Source of the DNA: Streptomyces sp. JH34 | GTDB lineage: Bacteria > Actinomycetota > Actinomycetes > Streptomycetales > Streptomycetaceae | Direction of reading: 5' to 3' | Length of the DNA: 64,000 bases | Assembly: GCF_029428875.1 (NCBI RefSeq) | Contig: NZ_JAJSOO010000001.1 | Coordinates: 6,482,501 to 6,546,500 of the forward strand | Shown: piece after piece, positions 44,444-53,292 of the stretch | Position numbering within the stretch: position 1 is the first letter of the stretch | Layout of the letters: the number at the start of each line of letters is the position of its first letter | Translations under genes and position numbers: made by a program | The notes under the pieces: generated by a model | The model's database searches: none | Told to the model about the DNA's origin: nothing | Seen by the model: only the letters and a program-made list of their open reading frames with translations

Positions 44444-45979
44444 ATGCTGCTCGCCAGGATCGCCCACGTGTCCCTGGAGGTCGCCGCGACCTCGGCCCGG
44501 AACCGGAAGACCGCCCTGCTGGCCGGGCTCTTCCGGGACGCCGGGCCGGACGACGTCCCGGTCGTGATCCCTTACCTCGCGGGCCGCCTTCCGCAGGGGC
44601 GACTCGGGATCGGGTGGAGCACCCTGCGCGTCCCGGTGACGCCCGCCGGCGAACCCACGCTGACCGTTGCGGGGACGAACGCCGAACTCACCGCAATCGG
44701 CGCCCTGAGCGGCCCGGGCTCGCAGGCCGCACGCAAGGAACGCCTGACCCGGCTGCTGGGCGCGGCCACCGCGGACGAACAGTACTTCCTGCGTGGACTG
44801 CTCACCGGAGAGGTGCGCCAGGGAGCGCTGGACGCCGTCGCCGTCGACGCCCTGGCGGACGCCGCCGGGGCACCTCCCGCGGACGTGCGGCGCGCGGTCA
44901 TGCTCGCCGGATCGCTGGGTCCCGTCGCCCGTACGCTGCTCGCGGAGGGCCCCGGAGCCCTCGCCTCCTTCCGGCTCACCGTCGGCCGGCCGGTCCAGCC
45001 CATGCTCGCCCACACGGCCCGCTCGGTGCTCGAGGCGATCGACCGGCTCGGGCCCTGCGTCGTCGAGGAGAAGCTGGACGGCATCCGCGTGCAGGTGCAC
45101 CGCGACGGGCCGCAGGTACGCGTCTACACCCGCGCGCTCGACGACATCACCGACCGGCTCCCCGAAGTCGCCGCGGCCGTGAGCCGCTTCCACGCCGAAC
45201 GGTTCATCCTCGACGGCGAGGCGATCGCCCTGGGGGCCGACGGAAGACCGAGGCCGTTCCAGGAGACCGCCGGACGGGTGGGCTCCCGGCGGGACGTCGC
45301 CACCGCGGCGGACGCCGTCCCGGTGGTCCCGGTGTTCTTCGACGTGCTGTCCGTGGACGGACGGGACCTCCTCGACCTCCCCTTCTCCGAACGCCACCGG
45401 GATCTGGCCGCACTGGTCCCCGAGGAGATGCGCGTACGGCGCGTCGCCGTGGAGTACCCCGCCGACGAGCGCCGGCGGTCGGCTGCCTTGGCGTTCTCCG
45501 AGGACACCCTGGTCCGCGGGCACGAGGGAGTGGTGGTCAAGGGCACGGCGGCGCCCTACAGCGCGGGCCGGCGCGGGGCCTCCTGGCTGAAGGTGAAGCC
45601 CGTGCACACCCTGGACCTGGTCGTGCTGGCCGCCGAATGGGGTCACGGCAGACGCACCGGGAAGCTCTCCAACCTGCATCTGGGCGCGCGCAGGGACGAC
45701 GGCACGTTCGCGATGCTGGGCAAGACCTTCAAGGGGCTCACGGACACCATGCTCAGCTGGCAGACCGAACGCCTCCGGGAGTTGGCCACCAGGGACGACG
45801 GACACGTGGTGACGGTGCGCCCGGAACTGGTCGTGGAGATCGCCTACGACGGGCTCCAGAGCTCCACCCGCTACCCGGCCGGTGTCACGCTGCGGTTCGC
45901 CCGCGTCTTGCGCTACCGCGAGGACAAGAGCGCCGAGGAAGCGGACACGGTCGGCACGGTCCTGTCCCGTCGGACATGA
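44444..45979 (+). CDS. ATP-dependent DNA ligase
   Basis: 511-residue ATP-dependent DNA ligase sealing nicks. N-terminal DNA-binding domain (about 1-180), then the adenylation motif EKLDGIRVQ with the nucleotide-accepting Lys210, RALDDITDRLPE, FILDGEAIA, EGVVVKG and SWLKVKP, and an OB domain. In Streptomyces this type works beside the essential NAD ligase, probably in repair; no Ku gene is adjacent. The ATG at 44444 is the first family residue. Confidence 0.92.
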   Translation: MLLARIAHVSLEVAATSARNRKTALLAGLFRDAGPDDVPVVIPYLAGRLPQGRLGIGWSTLRVPVTPAGEPTLTVAGTNAELTAIGALSGPGSQAARKERLTRLLGAATADEQYFLRGLLTGEVRQGALDAVAVDALADAAGAPPADVRRAVMLAGSLGPVARTLLAEGPGALASFRLTVGRPVQPMLAHTARSVLEAIDRLGPCVVEEKLDGIRVQVHRDGPQVRVYTRALDDITDRLPEVAAAVSRFHAERFILDGEAIALGADGRPRPFQETAGRVGSRRDVATAADAVPVVPVFFDVLSVDGRDLLDLPFSERHRDLAALVPEEMRVRRVAVEYPADERRRSAALAFSEDTLVRGHEGVVVKGTAAPYSAGRRGASWLKVKPVHTLDLVVLAAEWGHGRRTGKLSNLHLGARRDDGTFAMLGKTFKGLTDTMLSWQTERLRELATRDDGHVVTVRPELVVEIAYDGLQSSTRYPAGVTLRFARVLRYREDKSAEEADTVGTVLSRRT

Positions 45980-46009
45980 CCCGGCAGGTTCCTCTCCGCA
46001 GGGCATGCC

Positions 46010-46051
46010 CCCGGCCCCCTCCCCCGGCGGATGCCGGGGGAGGGGGCCGGG
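46010..46051. terminator. bidirectional terminator, DNA ligase / NDH-2
   Basis: Perfect 19-bp stem CCCGGCCCCCTCCCCCGGC (46010-46028) with its complement (46033-46051) and a GGAT loop, between converging genes. Confidence 0.85.
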
Positions 46052-46060
46052 AAGGCAGGC

Positions 46061-47422
46061 TCAGCCGCGGGCGTCCGCCCCCGCCGTGTGGGCTCGGATC
46101 TCCTCCGGCGTGAGATAGGCGTCGGTGTACTCGAAGTCGCGCAGGGTGGCCTGCTTACGGGCCTGGAAGCCCGTCCGCACGAAATCGTCACCGGCGATCG
46201 CGTTGAGCAGCCAGTTGGTCATGACCCGGGTCTTGGCGACGTTCGTCCGCAGCGCCGCCCAGTGGTAGCCGCGCGCCGCGGCCTGGGCCGGCAGGCCCCT
46301 CAACTCGATGCCCAGGGGCTTCGAGACGGCGTCCCGGCCGCCGAGGTCCACGACCAGGCCCAGGTCCTTGTGCACGTACGGCTGCAGCGGACGGCCGCGC
46401 AGGGAGGCGATGATGTTGTCCGCCAGCTTGCGGCCCTGGCGCATCGCGTGCTGGGCCGTGGGCGGGCAGATCGCCCCGTCCCCCTTGGCCAGGTCCGGCA
46501 CCGCGGCCGCGTCGCCGAGCGCGAACACCCCGTCCGCGCCGGGCAGGCTCATCTCCGGAGTCACCGCGAGCCGTCCCCGCACGGTCTCGGCGTCGAGGGT
46601 CGCGACCAGTGGACTCGCCGCTACCCCCGCGGTCCAGATCAGCGTGCGGCACGGCAGCACCCGGCCGTCCGTGAACGTCACCTTGTCCGGCCCCGCCTCC
46701 GCCACGGAGACACCCAGCGAGACCTCGATCCCACGCTTGCGCAGGATCTCCAGGGCACTGAGACCGAGCTTGTCGCCGAGCTCCGGCATGAGCTTCGGCG
46801 CGATGTCGATCAGATGCCACTTGATCAGCCCGGGGTCCAGCCTGGGGTAGTGCTTCACGGCGTTGCTGGTGAGCAGCTGCAGACACGCGGCCGTCTCCGT
46901 GCCGGCGTACCCGCCGCCCACCACCACGAACTGCAGCCGGGACGCGCGCTCCTCCTCGTCGTGACTGGCGTCGGCCAGATCGAGCTGGGAGATGACGTGG
47001 TCCCGGATGTAGGCGGCCTCGGCCAGGGTCTTCATGCCCCGGGCGTTGTCGACCAGCCCCGGGATGTCGAAGGTCCGGGTGACGCTGCCTGCGGCCAGCA
47101 CGATGTAGTCGTACGGCTCGTTGACGATCTCGTCCGTGATCTTCCGGACGACACAGACCTTCGCCTTCGTGTCCACCCCGATGGCCCCGCCGGGCACGAT
47201 CCGGGTGCGGTGGCGCCGGCTGCGGCGCAAGGACACGGCGACCGACTGGGGGGTCAGCACCCCGGAGGCGACCTGTGGGAGCAACGGCAGGTAGAGCTGG
47301 TACGAGAACGGGGTGACGAGCGCGATGTCCGCTTCGCCGGGAGCGAGACTGCGCTCCAGCCGGCGTACGCACTCGACCCCGGCAAAGCCGGCGCCGACAA
47401 CGAGAATCCTGGGTCGTGCCAC
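46061..47422 (-). CDS. type II NADH:quinone oxidoreductase-like FAD enzyme
   Basis: 453-residue pyridine nucleotide-disulfide family flavoprotein resembling NDH-2. FAD motif VVGAGFAGVECV near residue 8, NAD motif VVVGGGYAGTETA (about 165), VFALGDAAAV (about 300), and the quinone-side CPPTAQHAMRQG. The C-terminal about 60 residues (TNWLLNAIAGDD...) probably form the membrane-anchoring end. It would transfer electrons from NADH to menaquinone without pumping protons. Stands alone between two terminators. Confidence 0.88.
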   Translation of the reverse strand: MARPRILVVGAGFAGVECVRRLERSLAPGEADIALVTPFSYQLYLPLLPQVASGVLTPQSVAVSLRRSRRHRTRIVPGGAIGVDTKAKVCVVRKITDEIVNEPYDYIVLAAGSVTRTFDIPGLVDNARGMKTLAEAAYIRDHVISQLDLADASHDEEERASRLQFVVVGGGYAGTETAACLQLLTSNAVKHYPRLDPGLIKWHLIDIAPKLMPELGDKLGLSALEILRKRGIEVSLGVSVAEAGPDKVTFTDGRVLPCRTLIWTAGVAASPLVATLDAETVRGRLAVTPEMSLPGADGVFALGDAAAVPDLAKGDGAICPPTAQHAMRQGRKLADNIIASLRGRPLQPYVHKDLGLVVDLGGRDAVSKPLGIELRGLPAQAAARGYHWAALRTNVAKTRVMTNWLLNAIAGDDFVRTGFQARKQATLRDFEYTDAYLTPEEIRAHTAGADARG

Positions 47423-47576
47423 GGTGTGCGTCCCTTCTCGGGCTTACGCGGTCATCGCTCGCCTGCCCCGTATCCGGAGCCAGTCACTCCCTCATCCTCA
47501 CCGCAGGGGACGGAGTCCGCCTCTTGTGCGACGGCCGGCGGGTCGCCGCACAGGAGGCGGAGCGGGGAACCGCCGC

Positions 47577-49358
47577 TCAGCCGTGCCAGGAACGCCACAG
47601 CGCCGCGTAGGCGCCGCCCGCGGCCACCAGCTCGTCATGGCTGCCCAGTTCGCTGATCCTGCCGTCCTCGACCACCGCGATCACATCCGCGTCGTGCGCG
47701 GTGTGCAGCCGGTGTGCGATCGCGACCACCGTACGGCCGTCCAGCACCCGCGCCAGCGAACGCTCCAGATGACGGGCCGCCCGGGGATCGAGCAGCGAGG
47801 TCGCCTCGTCCAGCACCAGCGTGTGCGGGTCCGCCAGGACCAGACGGGCCAGGGCGATCTGCTGCGCCTGCGCCGGGGTGAGGGCCAGACCGCCCGAGCC
47901 GACCTCGGCGTCCAGGCCGTCGTCGAGGGCCTTCGCCCAGCCGTCCGCGTCCACCGCGGCGAGGGAGGCCCACAGCTCCGCGTCCTCGGCGTCCGTCCGG
48001 GCGAGCAGGAGGTTGTCGCGGAGGGAACCCACGAACACATGGTGCTCCTGGTTGACGAGAGCCACATGCGTCCGCACGCGCTCCGCCGTCATCCGCGACA
48101 GTTCGGCGCCGCCCAGCGACACCGAACCGGCCCGGGGCGCGTAGATCCCGGCCAGCAGCCGTCCCAGCGTGGACTTGCCCGCGCCGGACGGTCCGACCAG
48201 GGCCAGGCGCGTCCCCGGCGCCACATCCAGCGACACCCGGTGCAGGACGTCGACGCCCGCGCGGTAGCCGAAGCGCACCTCCTCGGCCCGCACCTCCCGG
48301 CCGTCGGGGTCGACGAGGTCGTCCCCGGCGTCGGGCTCGATCTCCCGCACACCGACGAGCCTGGCCAGGGACACCTGGGCCACCTGCAACTCGTCGTACC
48401 AGCGCAGGATCAGACCGATGGGGTCCACCATCATCTGGGCCAGGAGCGCCCCGGTCGTCAGCTGGCCGACGGTGATCCAGTCCTCCATCACGAACCAGCC
48501 GCCCAGCAGCAGCACCGCGCCGAGGATCGTCACGTACGTGGTGTTGATGACGGGGAAGAGCACCGAACGCAGGAACAGGGTGTACCGCTCCCAGGCCGTC
48601 CACTCCGCGACCCGGCGGTCCGACAACGCCACCCTTCGGGCCCCCAGGCGGTGGGACTCGACGGTCCGTCCGGCATCCACGGTCTCCGCGAGGGCGGCAG
48701 CGACCGCCGCGTACCCGGCGGCTTCCGAACGGTACGCGGAGGGCGCCCGCCGGAAGTACCAGCGGCAGCCGACGACCAGCACCGGCAGCGCGATCAGTAC
48801 CGAGAGTGCCAAGGGCGGGGCGGTCACGGTCAGCGCGCCGAGCAGCAGCCCGGCCCAGACGACACCGATCGCCAGTTGCGGCACGGCCTCACGCATCGCG
48901 TTGGCCAGCCGGTCGATGTCCGTCGTGATCCTGGACAGCAGATCCCCGGTCCCGGCCCGCTCCAGGACCCCTGGCGGCAGCCCGACCGACCGCACGAGGA
49001 AGTCCTCGCGCAGATCGGCGAGCATCTCCTCGCCGAGCATGGCCCCGCGCAACCGCATCGTCCGGGTGAACACGGTCTGCACGACCAGCGCCAGCGCGAA
49101 CACCGCGGCGGTGCGTTCCAGATGGAGGTCGGTGACTCCGTTCGACAGGTCCTCGACCAGCCCGCCGAGCAGGTACGGGCCGGTGATCGACGCGATCACG
49201 GCGACGGCGTTGACCGCGACGAGTACCGCGAAGGGTCTGCGGTGACGCCGCAGCAGGGCGTGCACGTACGCCCGGACGGTCGTCGGCGTGCCGACCGGCA
49301 GGGTCGTCGCGGACCGCGGTGCGGCCGGGTCGTACTCCGGTGGTGCCAGGCCGATCAT
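47577..49358 (-). CDS. heterodimeric ABC exporter half, intact Walker A, degenerate signature
   Basis: 593-residue ABC half-transporter: six-helix exporter domain (about 30-330) and a nucleotide-binding domain. Walker A GPSGAGKST, Q-loop VNQEHH and Walker B TLVLDEATS are normal, as is the H-loop AHRLHT, but the LSGGQ signature reads LTPAQAQQ. Its ATG overlaps the upstream partner's stop as ATGA. With the partner's intact LSGGQ, only one canonical ATP site would form in the heterodimer. Substrate unknown; probably a lipid, peptide or drug exporter. Confidence 0.88.
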   Translation of the reverse strand: MIGLAPPEYDPAAPRSATTLPVGTPTTVRAYVHALLRRHRRPFAVLVAVNAVAVIASITGPYLLGGLVEDLSNGVTDLHLERTAAVFALALVVQTVFTRTMRLRGAMLGEEMLADLREDFLVRSVGLPPGVLERAGTGDLLSRITTDIDRLANAMREAVPQLAIGVVWAGLLLGALTVTAPPLALSVLIALPVLVVGCRWYFRRAPSAYRSEAAGYAAVAAALAETVDAGRTVESHRLGARRVALSDRRVAEWTAWERYTLFLRSVLFPVINTTYVTILGAVLLLGGWFVMEDWITVGQLTTGALLAQMMVDPIGLILRWYDELQVAQVSLARLVGVREIEPDAGDDLVDPDGREVRAEEVRFGYRAGVDVLHRVSLDVAPGTRLALVGPSGAGKSTLGRLLAGIYAPRAGSVSLGGAELSRMTAERVRTHVALVNQEHHVFVGSLRDNLLLARTDAEDAELWASLAAVDADGWAKALDDGLDAEVGSGGLALTPAQAQQIALARLVLADPHTLVLDEATSLLDPRAARHLERSLARVLDGRTVVAIAHRLHTAHDADVIAVVEDGRISELGSHDELVAAGGAYAALWRSWHG

Positions 49359-51196
49359 GCTCGCTCCTCGATTTCCTCGGCGGCCGCACGGGCCGGCCGC
49401 AGGCCGTCGACCGTGGTGGGCCCGTCCTGTCCGGCCGCTTCCACGGCCTCCTCCTCGGTCTCACGGGTCACGACGGCCCGGTACAGGGGTTCGTGCCGAA
49501 GCAGTCCCCGGTGGGTCCCCGCAGCCACGACGGTGCCCCCGTGCACGAGGACGACGCGGTCCGCGAGGTCCAGCAGCAGGGGCGACGAGGCGAACGCCAC
49601 CGTCGTACGGCCCCGGCGCAGCTGCTCGATGCCGGCGGCCACCCTGGCCTCCGTGTGCGAGTCCACGGCGGACGTCGGTTCGTCCAGCACGAGCACCTGC
49701 GGGTCGGTCACCAGGGAACGGGCCAGTGCGAGCCGCTGGCGCTGACCACCCGACAGCGACCTGCCGCGCTCGGTGATCCGGGTGTTCATCGGGTCGCCGT
49801 CCGCGTCGACGGACGCTTGGGCCAAGGCGTCCAGCACGTCACCGCAGCGGGCCGCGGCGAGCGCGTCCCCGGCCGTCACGTCACCCGACGACGGTACGTC
49901 CAGCAGCTCCCGCAGCGTCCCGGAGAGCAGCACCGGGTCCTTGTCCTGCACGAGCACCGCGGCCCGTGCCGAGTCGAGCGGCAGGTCGTCCAGAGGGACC
50001 CCGCCGAGCAGCACCGAGGCAACCGGCCCGGACGCCTCGTCCTGCTCGGCGTGGCCGCCGAGCCGTTCCGCCAGACGACCCGCCTCGTCGGGATCGCCGC
50101 AGACCACGGCGGTGAAGAGGCCCTGCGGCGCCATCAGCCCGGTCACCGGGTCGTAGAGATCGCCCCCGGACACCTCGGCATCCGCCGTCGCCGGGCGAGT
50201 GCCGCGCCGCAGGGACAGCACACGGACCGCGCGCTGTGCGGACGGCCGTGAGAAGGAGTACGCCATGGCGATCTCCTCCACGTTGCGCAGCGGGAACAGC
50301 ATCAGGGTCGCCGCGCTGTACACGGTGACCAGCTGACCGACGTCGATCCGGCCGTCCCGGGCGAGCGTCGCCCCGTACCAGACCAGGGAGATCAGCAGAA
50401 CTCCCGGCAGGAACACCTGGATCGCCGAGATGAGAGCCCACATCCGGGCACTGCGCACGGCGGCCTTCCGGACCTCCTGGGACGCGCGGCGGTAACGTCC
50501 GAGGAACAGCTCCTCGCCGCCGATGCCCCGCAGTACCCGCAGCCCGGCGACCGTGTCGGAGGCCAGCTCCGTGGCCTTGCCCGCCTTCTCGCGCTGCAGA
50601 TCCGCCCGGCGGGTGGCCCGGGGGAGCAGCGGCAGGACGGCCAGCGCCAGCACCGGCGTGGCGACCGCGACCAGCACACCCAGGGAGGGCAGGTAGAGGA
50701 CCAGCCCCACACAGATCAGCACGAGGGCGGTCGCCGCGGCCAGGAAGCGTGACAGCGCCTCGACGAACCATCCGATCTTCTCGACGTCGCCGGTGGACAC
50801 CGCGACCACTTCTCCGGCCGCCACCCTGCGGGTCAGCGCGGATCCCAGCTCCGCCGTCCTCCGGGCCAGCAACTGCTGCACCCGGGCGGCAGCGGTGATC
50901 CAGTTGGTCACGGCCGTCCGGTGGAGCATGGTGTCGCCGACGGAGATGAGGACGCCGAGGACGACGAGGAGGACTCCGGCCACCACGAGGTCCCGGCCGG
51001 AACGGTCGATGACTGCCTGCACCGAGAGGCCGACGGCGAGGGGGAGGCCCGCGATCGCGCAGTGGTGGAGCAGCCCCCAGGCAAGGGACTTGAGCTGGCC
51101 GTGGATCTGACTTCGCCCGAGCCAGAACAGGAAGCGGGGGCCGGACCGTACATCGGGATCGCCGGGATCCGTGTACGGAAGATCGCGAATCTGCAT
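49355..51196 (-). CDS. heterodimeric ABC exporter half, no Walker A lysine, intact signature
   Basis: 613-residue partner of the gene below. The exporter domain (about 30-330) is standard. In the nucleotide-binding domain the Walker A is gone (VVCGDPDEAGRLAERLGG instead of GxxGxGKST) and the H-loop His is missing (AFASSPLL), but the signature LSGGQRQRLALARSL and Walker B VLVLDEPTSAVD are intact. So this subunit contributes signature and the other the ATP grip. I use the ATG at 51196 (MQIRDLPYTDPG). Confidence 0.87.
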   Translation of the reverse strand: MQIRDLPYTDPGDPDVRSGPRFLFWLGRSQIHGQLKSLAWGLLHHCAIAGLPLAVGLSVQAVIDRSGRDLVVAGVLLVVLGVLISVGDTMLHRTAVTNWITAAARVQQLLARRTAELGSALTRRVAAGEVVAVSTGDVEKIGWFVEALSRFLAAATALVLICVGLVLYLPSLGVLVAVATPVLALAVLPLLPRATRRADLQREKAGKATELASDTVAGLRVLRGIGGEELFLGRYRRASQEVRKAAVRSARMWALISAIQVFLPGVLLISLVWYGATLARDGRIDVGQLVTVYSAATLMLFPLRNVEEIAMAYSFSRPSAQRAVRVLSLRRGTRPATADAEVSGGDLYDPVTGLMAPQGLFTAVVCGDPDEAGRLAERLGGHAEQDEASGPVASVLLGGVPLDDLPLDSARAAVLVQDKDPVLLSGTLRELLDVPSSGDVTAGDALAAARCGDVLDALAQASVDADGDPMNTRITERGRSLSGGQRQRLALARSLVTDPQVLVLDEPTSAVDSHTEARVAAGIEQLRRGRTTVAFASSPLLLDLADRVVLVHGGTVVAAGTHRGLLRHEPLYRAVVTRETEEEAVEAAGQDGPTTVDGLRPARAAAEEIEERA

Positions 51197-51376
51197 GACG
51201 TCCCAAGGATCGGAAGCGGAGATCCGTCGTGGATCTCGTGGAACAGTGGGGGACCAAACCGTGCAAGGTTCGCTTCCCGACCTCGTCCGGGGCAACCGAT
51301 TATTCCGACGTGACGGCTGATTCCGCCGTCCTGTGAGGAGCCCCGCCACCGGCCGTGGTGACGGGGCGTAGGCCGT

Positions 51377-52837
51377 CTACCCGGTGGGCTGCGCGGAATC
51401 GACGCCGGAACGCGCCTTCCTCCACTCGCCCCGGGTGAAGTCGGGGATCTGCTGCGGCGCGCCCTTTGCCTTGATCGACAGGTGGCTCAGCGGAACGGGC
51501 GCGGTCCAGGTGGCGGCGTCGTACACGTCGAAGTCCGGGGCGAGCCCGAGCCGCATGCACTGCATCAGCCGGAACACCAGCATGTAGTCCATCCCGCCGT
51601 GGCCACCGGGCGGGTCGGAGTGCTCCTTCCACAGCCAGTGGTCCCATTCGGCGTACGCGCCGAAGTCGGCCCACTCGTCGTCCGAGTGATCCGGTTCGAG
51701 ATAGATCCGCGCCGGGTAGTCCTCGAACACCCCTTTCGTGCCGCCGAGGCTGTTGATCCGCGAGTAGGGGTGAGGCGTCGACACGTCGTGTTCCAGGCGT
51801 ATGACCCGGCCCTTGGCGGTCTGGACGAGGCTGATCGTCCGGTCGCTCTCGATGTAGGTCTCCTTCCAGCTCGGGTCCCCGGCCGGCACGTGCTCCTTGC
51901 GGTAGGCGGCGAGACCGAGCGAGGGCGTGCCGACACTCGTGATGCTGACCGCTCGATCACCGCGGTTGACATCCATGTAGTTGGCGACCGGACCGAAGCC
52001 GTGGTTGGGGTACAGGTCGCCTCGCAGCCGCGTGTGCCACAGCCGCCGCCAGGGGCCCTCGTAGTGGTCCGGGTCGAACATCAGACCCCGCAGGTCGTGG
52101 TTGTACGCACCCGCCCCGTGCAGCAGATCACCGAACAGACCTGCGTGTGCCATCCGCAGCACCCGCATCTCGTTGCGCCCGTAACAGCAGTTCTCCAGCT
52201 GCATGCAGTGGCGGCGGGTCCGCTCGGAGAGGTCCACCAGCTCCCAGAGCTGGTCCAGCCGCAGCGCGACCGGGCACTCGACACCGACGTGCTTGCCGTT
52301 CAGCATGGCCGTCTTCGCCATCTCGAAGTGGGAGTCCCAGGGCGTCGCCACGTAGACGAAGTCGATGTCCCCGCGTGCGCAGAGGTTCGCGTAGTCGTCC
52401 TCCCCCTTCGTGTACACGGCGGGTGCGGGCCCGCCCGCGGCCGTGACCTTCGCGGCTGCTCGCTCGGCCTTGTCCTTCACCGGATCGCAGACGGCGACGA
52501 CCCGCACCCCGTCGACGGCGAGGAAGAGGTCGATCATGCCGCCGCCGCGGTTGCCGAGCCCCACGATGCCGACGCGCACGGTCGAACGCCGGCCGAAGCG
52601 GACCCCGGCCATGGTGGCGCCCTGACGCGCCGGAACGGGCAGGGGGCCGGAGGCCGGGGCCTGTTCCGCGGCCGATGCGGCGCCGGCGCCGGCTGCCGCG
52701 AGTCCGATCCCGGTGCTCGCGACTCCCACGGCGCCGGCTGTGGTGCGAAGGACGGAACGACGGCTCAGCGAGCCGTCGTCCGTGGTCTGCGGGTCCTGGT
52801 CCCGGGGGTTCCGGTCCTGTGATGCGTCGTCATTCAT
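51377..52837 (-). CDS. Tat-exported GH109-like Gfo/Idh/MocA oxidoreductase
   Basis: 486-residue NAD-dependent enzyme of the Gfo/Idh/MocA fold. A twin-arginine signal (SRRSVLR at about 45-51, then a hydrophobic Ala/Gly stretch to about 75) directs folded export. VRVGIVGLGNRGGGMI is the Rossmann start. ENCCYG, YNHDLR, HGFGPVANYMDVNRGDR and HGGMDYM match GH109 alpha-N-acetylgalactosaminidases, which work by an NAD-linked oxidation-elimination. I start at the ATG at 52837 after GGAGGCCAG. A role in host or soil glycan breakdown is inferred. Confidence 0.85.
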   Translation of the reverse strand: MNDDASQDRNPRDQDPQTTDDGSLSRRSVLRTTAGAVGVASTGIGLAAAGAGAASAAEQAPASGPLPVPARQGATMAGVRFGRRSTVRVGIVGLGNRGGGMIDLFLAVDGVRVVAVCDPVKDKAERAAAKVTAAGGPAPAVYTKGEDDYANLCARGDIDFVYVATPWDSHFEMAKTAMLNGKHVGVECPVALRLDQLWELVDLSERTRRHCMQLENCCYGRNEMRVLRMAHAGLFGDLLHGAGAYNHDLRGLMFDPDHYEGPWRRLWHTRLRGDLYPNHGFGPVANYMDVNRGDRAVSITSVGTPSLGLAAYRKEHVPAGDPSWKETYIESDRTISLVQTAKGRVIRLEHDVSTPHPYSRINSLGGTKGVFEDYPARIYLEPDHSDDEWADFGAYAEWDHWLWKEHSDPPGGHGGMDYMLVFRLMQCMRLGLAPDFDVYDAATWTAPVPLSHLSIKAKGAPQQIPDFTRGEWRKARSGVDSAQPTG

Positions 52838-53099
52838 CTGGCCTCCAGAGAGGGGACTCGACGGTGCGCGTACGGGTTCCGGGGCCCGCGTGGACATGGC
52901 GGGACCCCGAACCTCGTTCAGGACCTTGGTGGGTGAGGCCGGTGTCGCGCAAGGGGCAGTGATCGGATCACCGCGTCCGTGCGGAGCTCACCACGCCGTG
53001 CGTTTCAGGTGGACACGGCCCTCCGCCGCCCCCGTTATGTTTTTCGCGGTCCTGCAACGGGGCCGCTGGCCTCTGGGCCCGGCATGACTGTGTCCCCCT

Positions 53100-53292
53100 G
53101 TCGAAGGCATGACCTGGGGGGTGGTGTCACCGGGTCCGGGGGTGTTCGTCGGAGACGCTGATCAGAGGTCCGGCCACCGTCCGGTCCGGCGCAATGCCGG
53201 ACAGTTCGCGGGCGGCAGGTCTGCATAACGTGGATGCGCGAGCACGACACCCGAGCCGAGGCCGGCACCGTCAAACCCCCTGGAAGGGCGCG
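53100..53292 (+). ncRNA. possible IS110 bridge RNA (left non-coding end)
   Basis: In the IS110 group the segment upstream of the transposase encodes the bridge RNA that pairs with donor and target DNA. This stretch holds a perfect 7-bp hairpin GTCCGGC-gcaat-GCCGGAC (53184-53202) and other GC-rich stems. Target- and donor-binding loops cannot be assigned by eye. Inferred from family and position. Confidence 0.35.

Noticed and set aside
44381..46006. 541-codon minus-strand frame antisense to the ligase
   Set aside because: The ligase has all nucleotidyltransferase motifs; the antisense frame has none.
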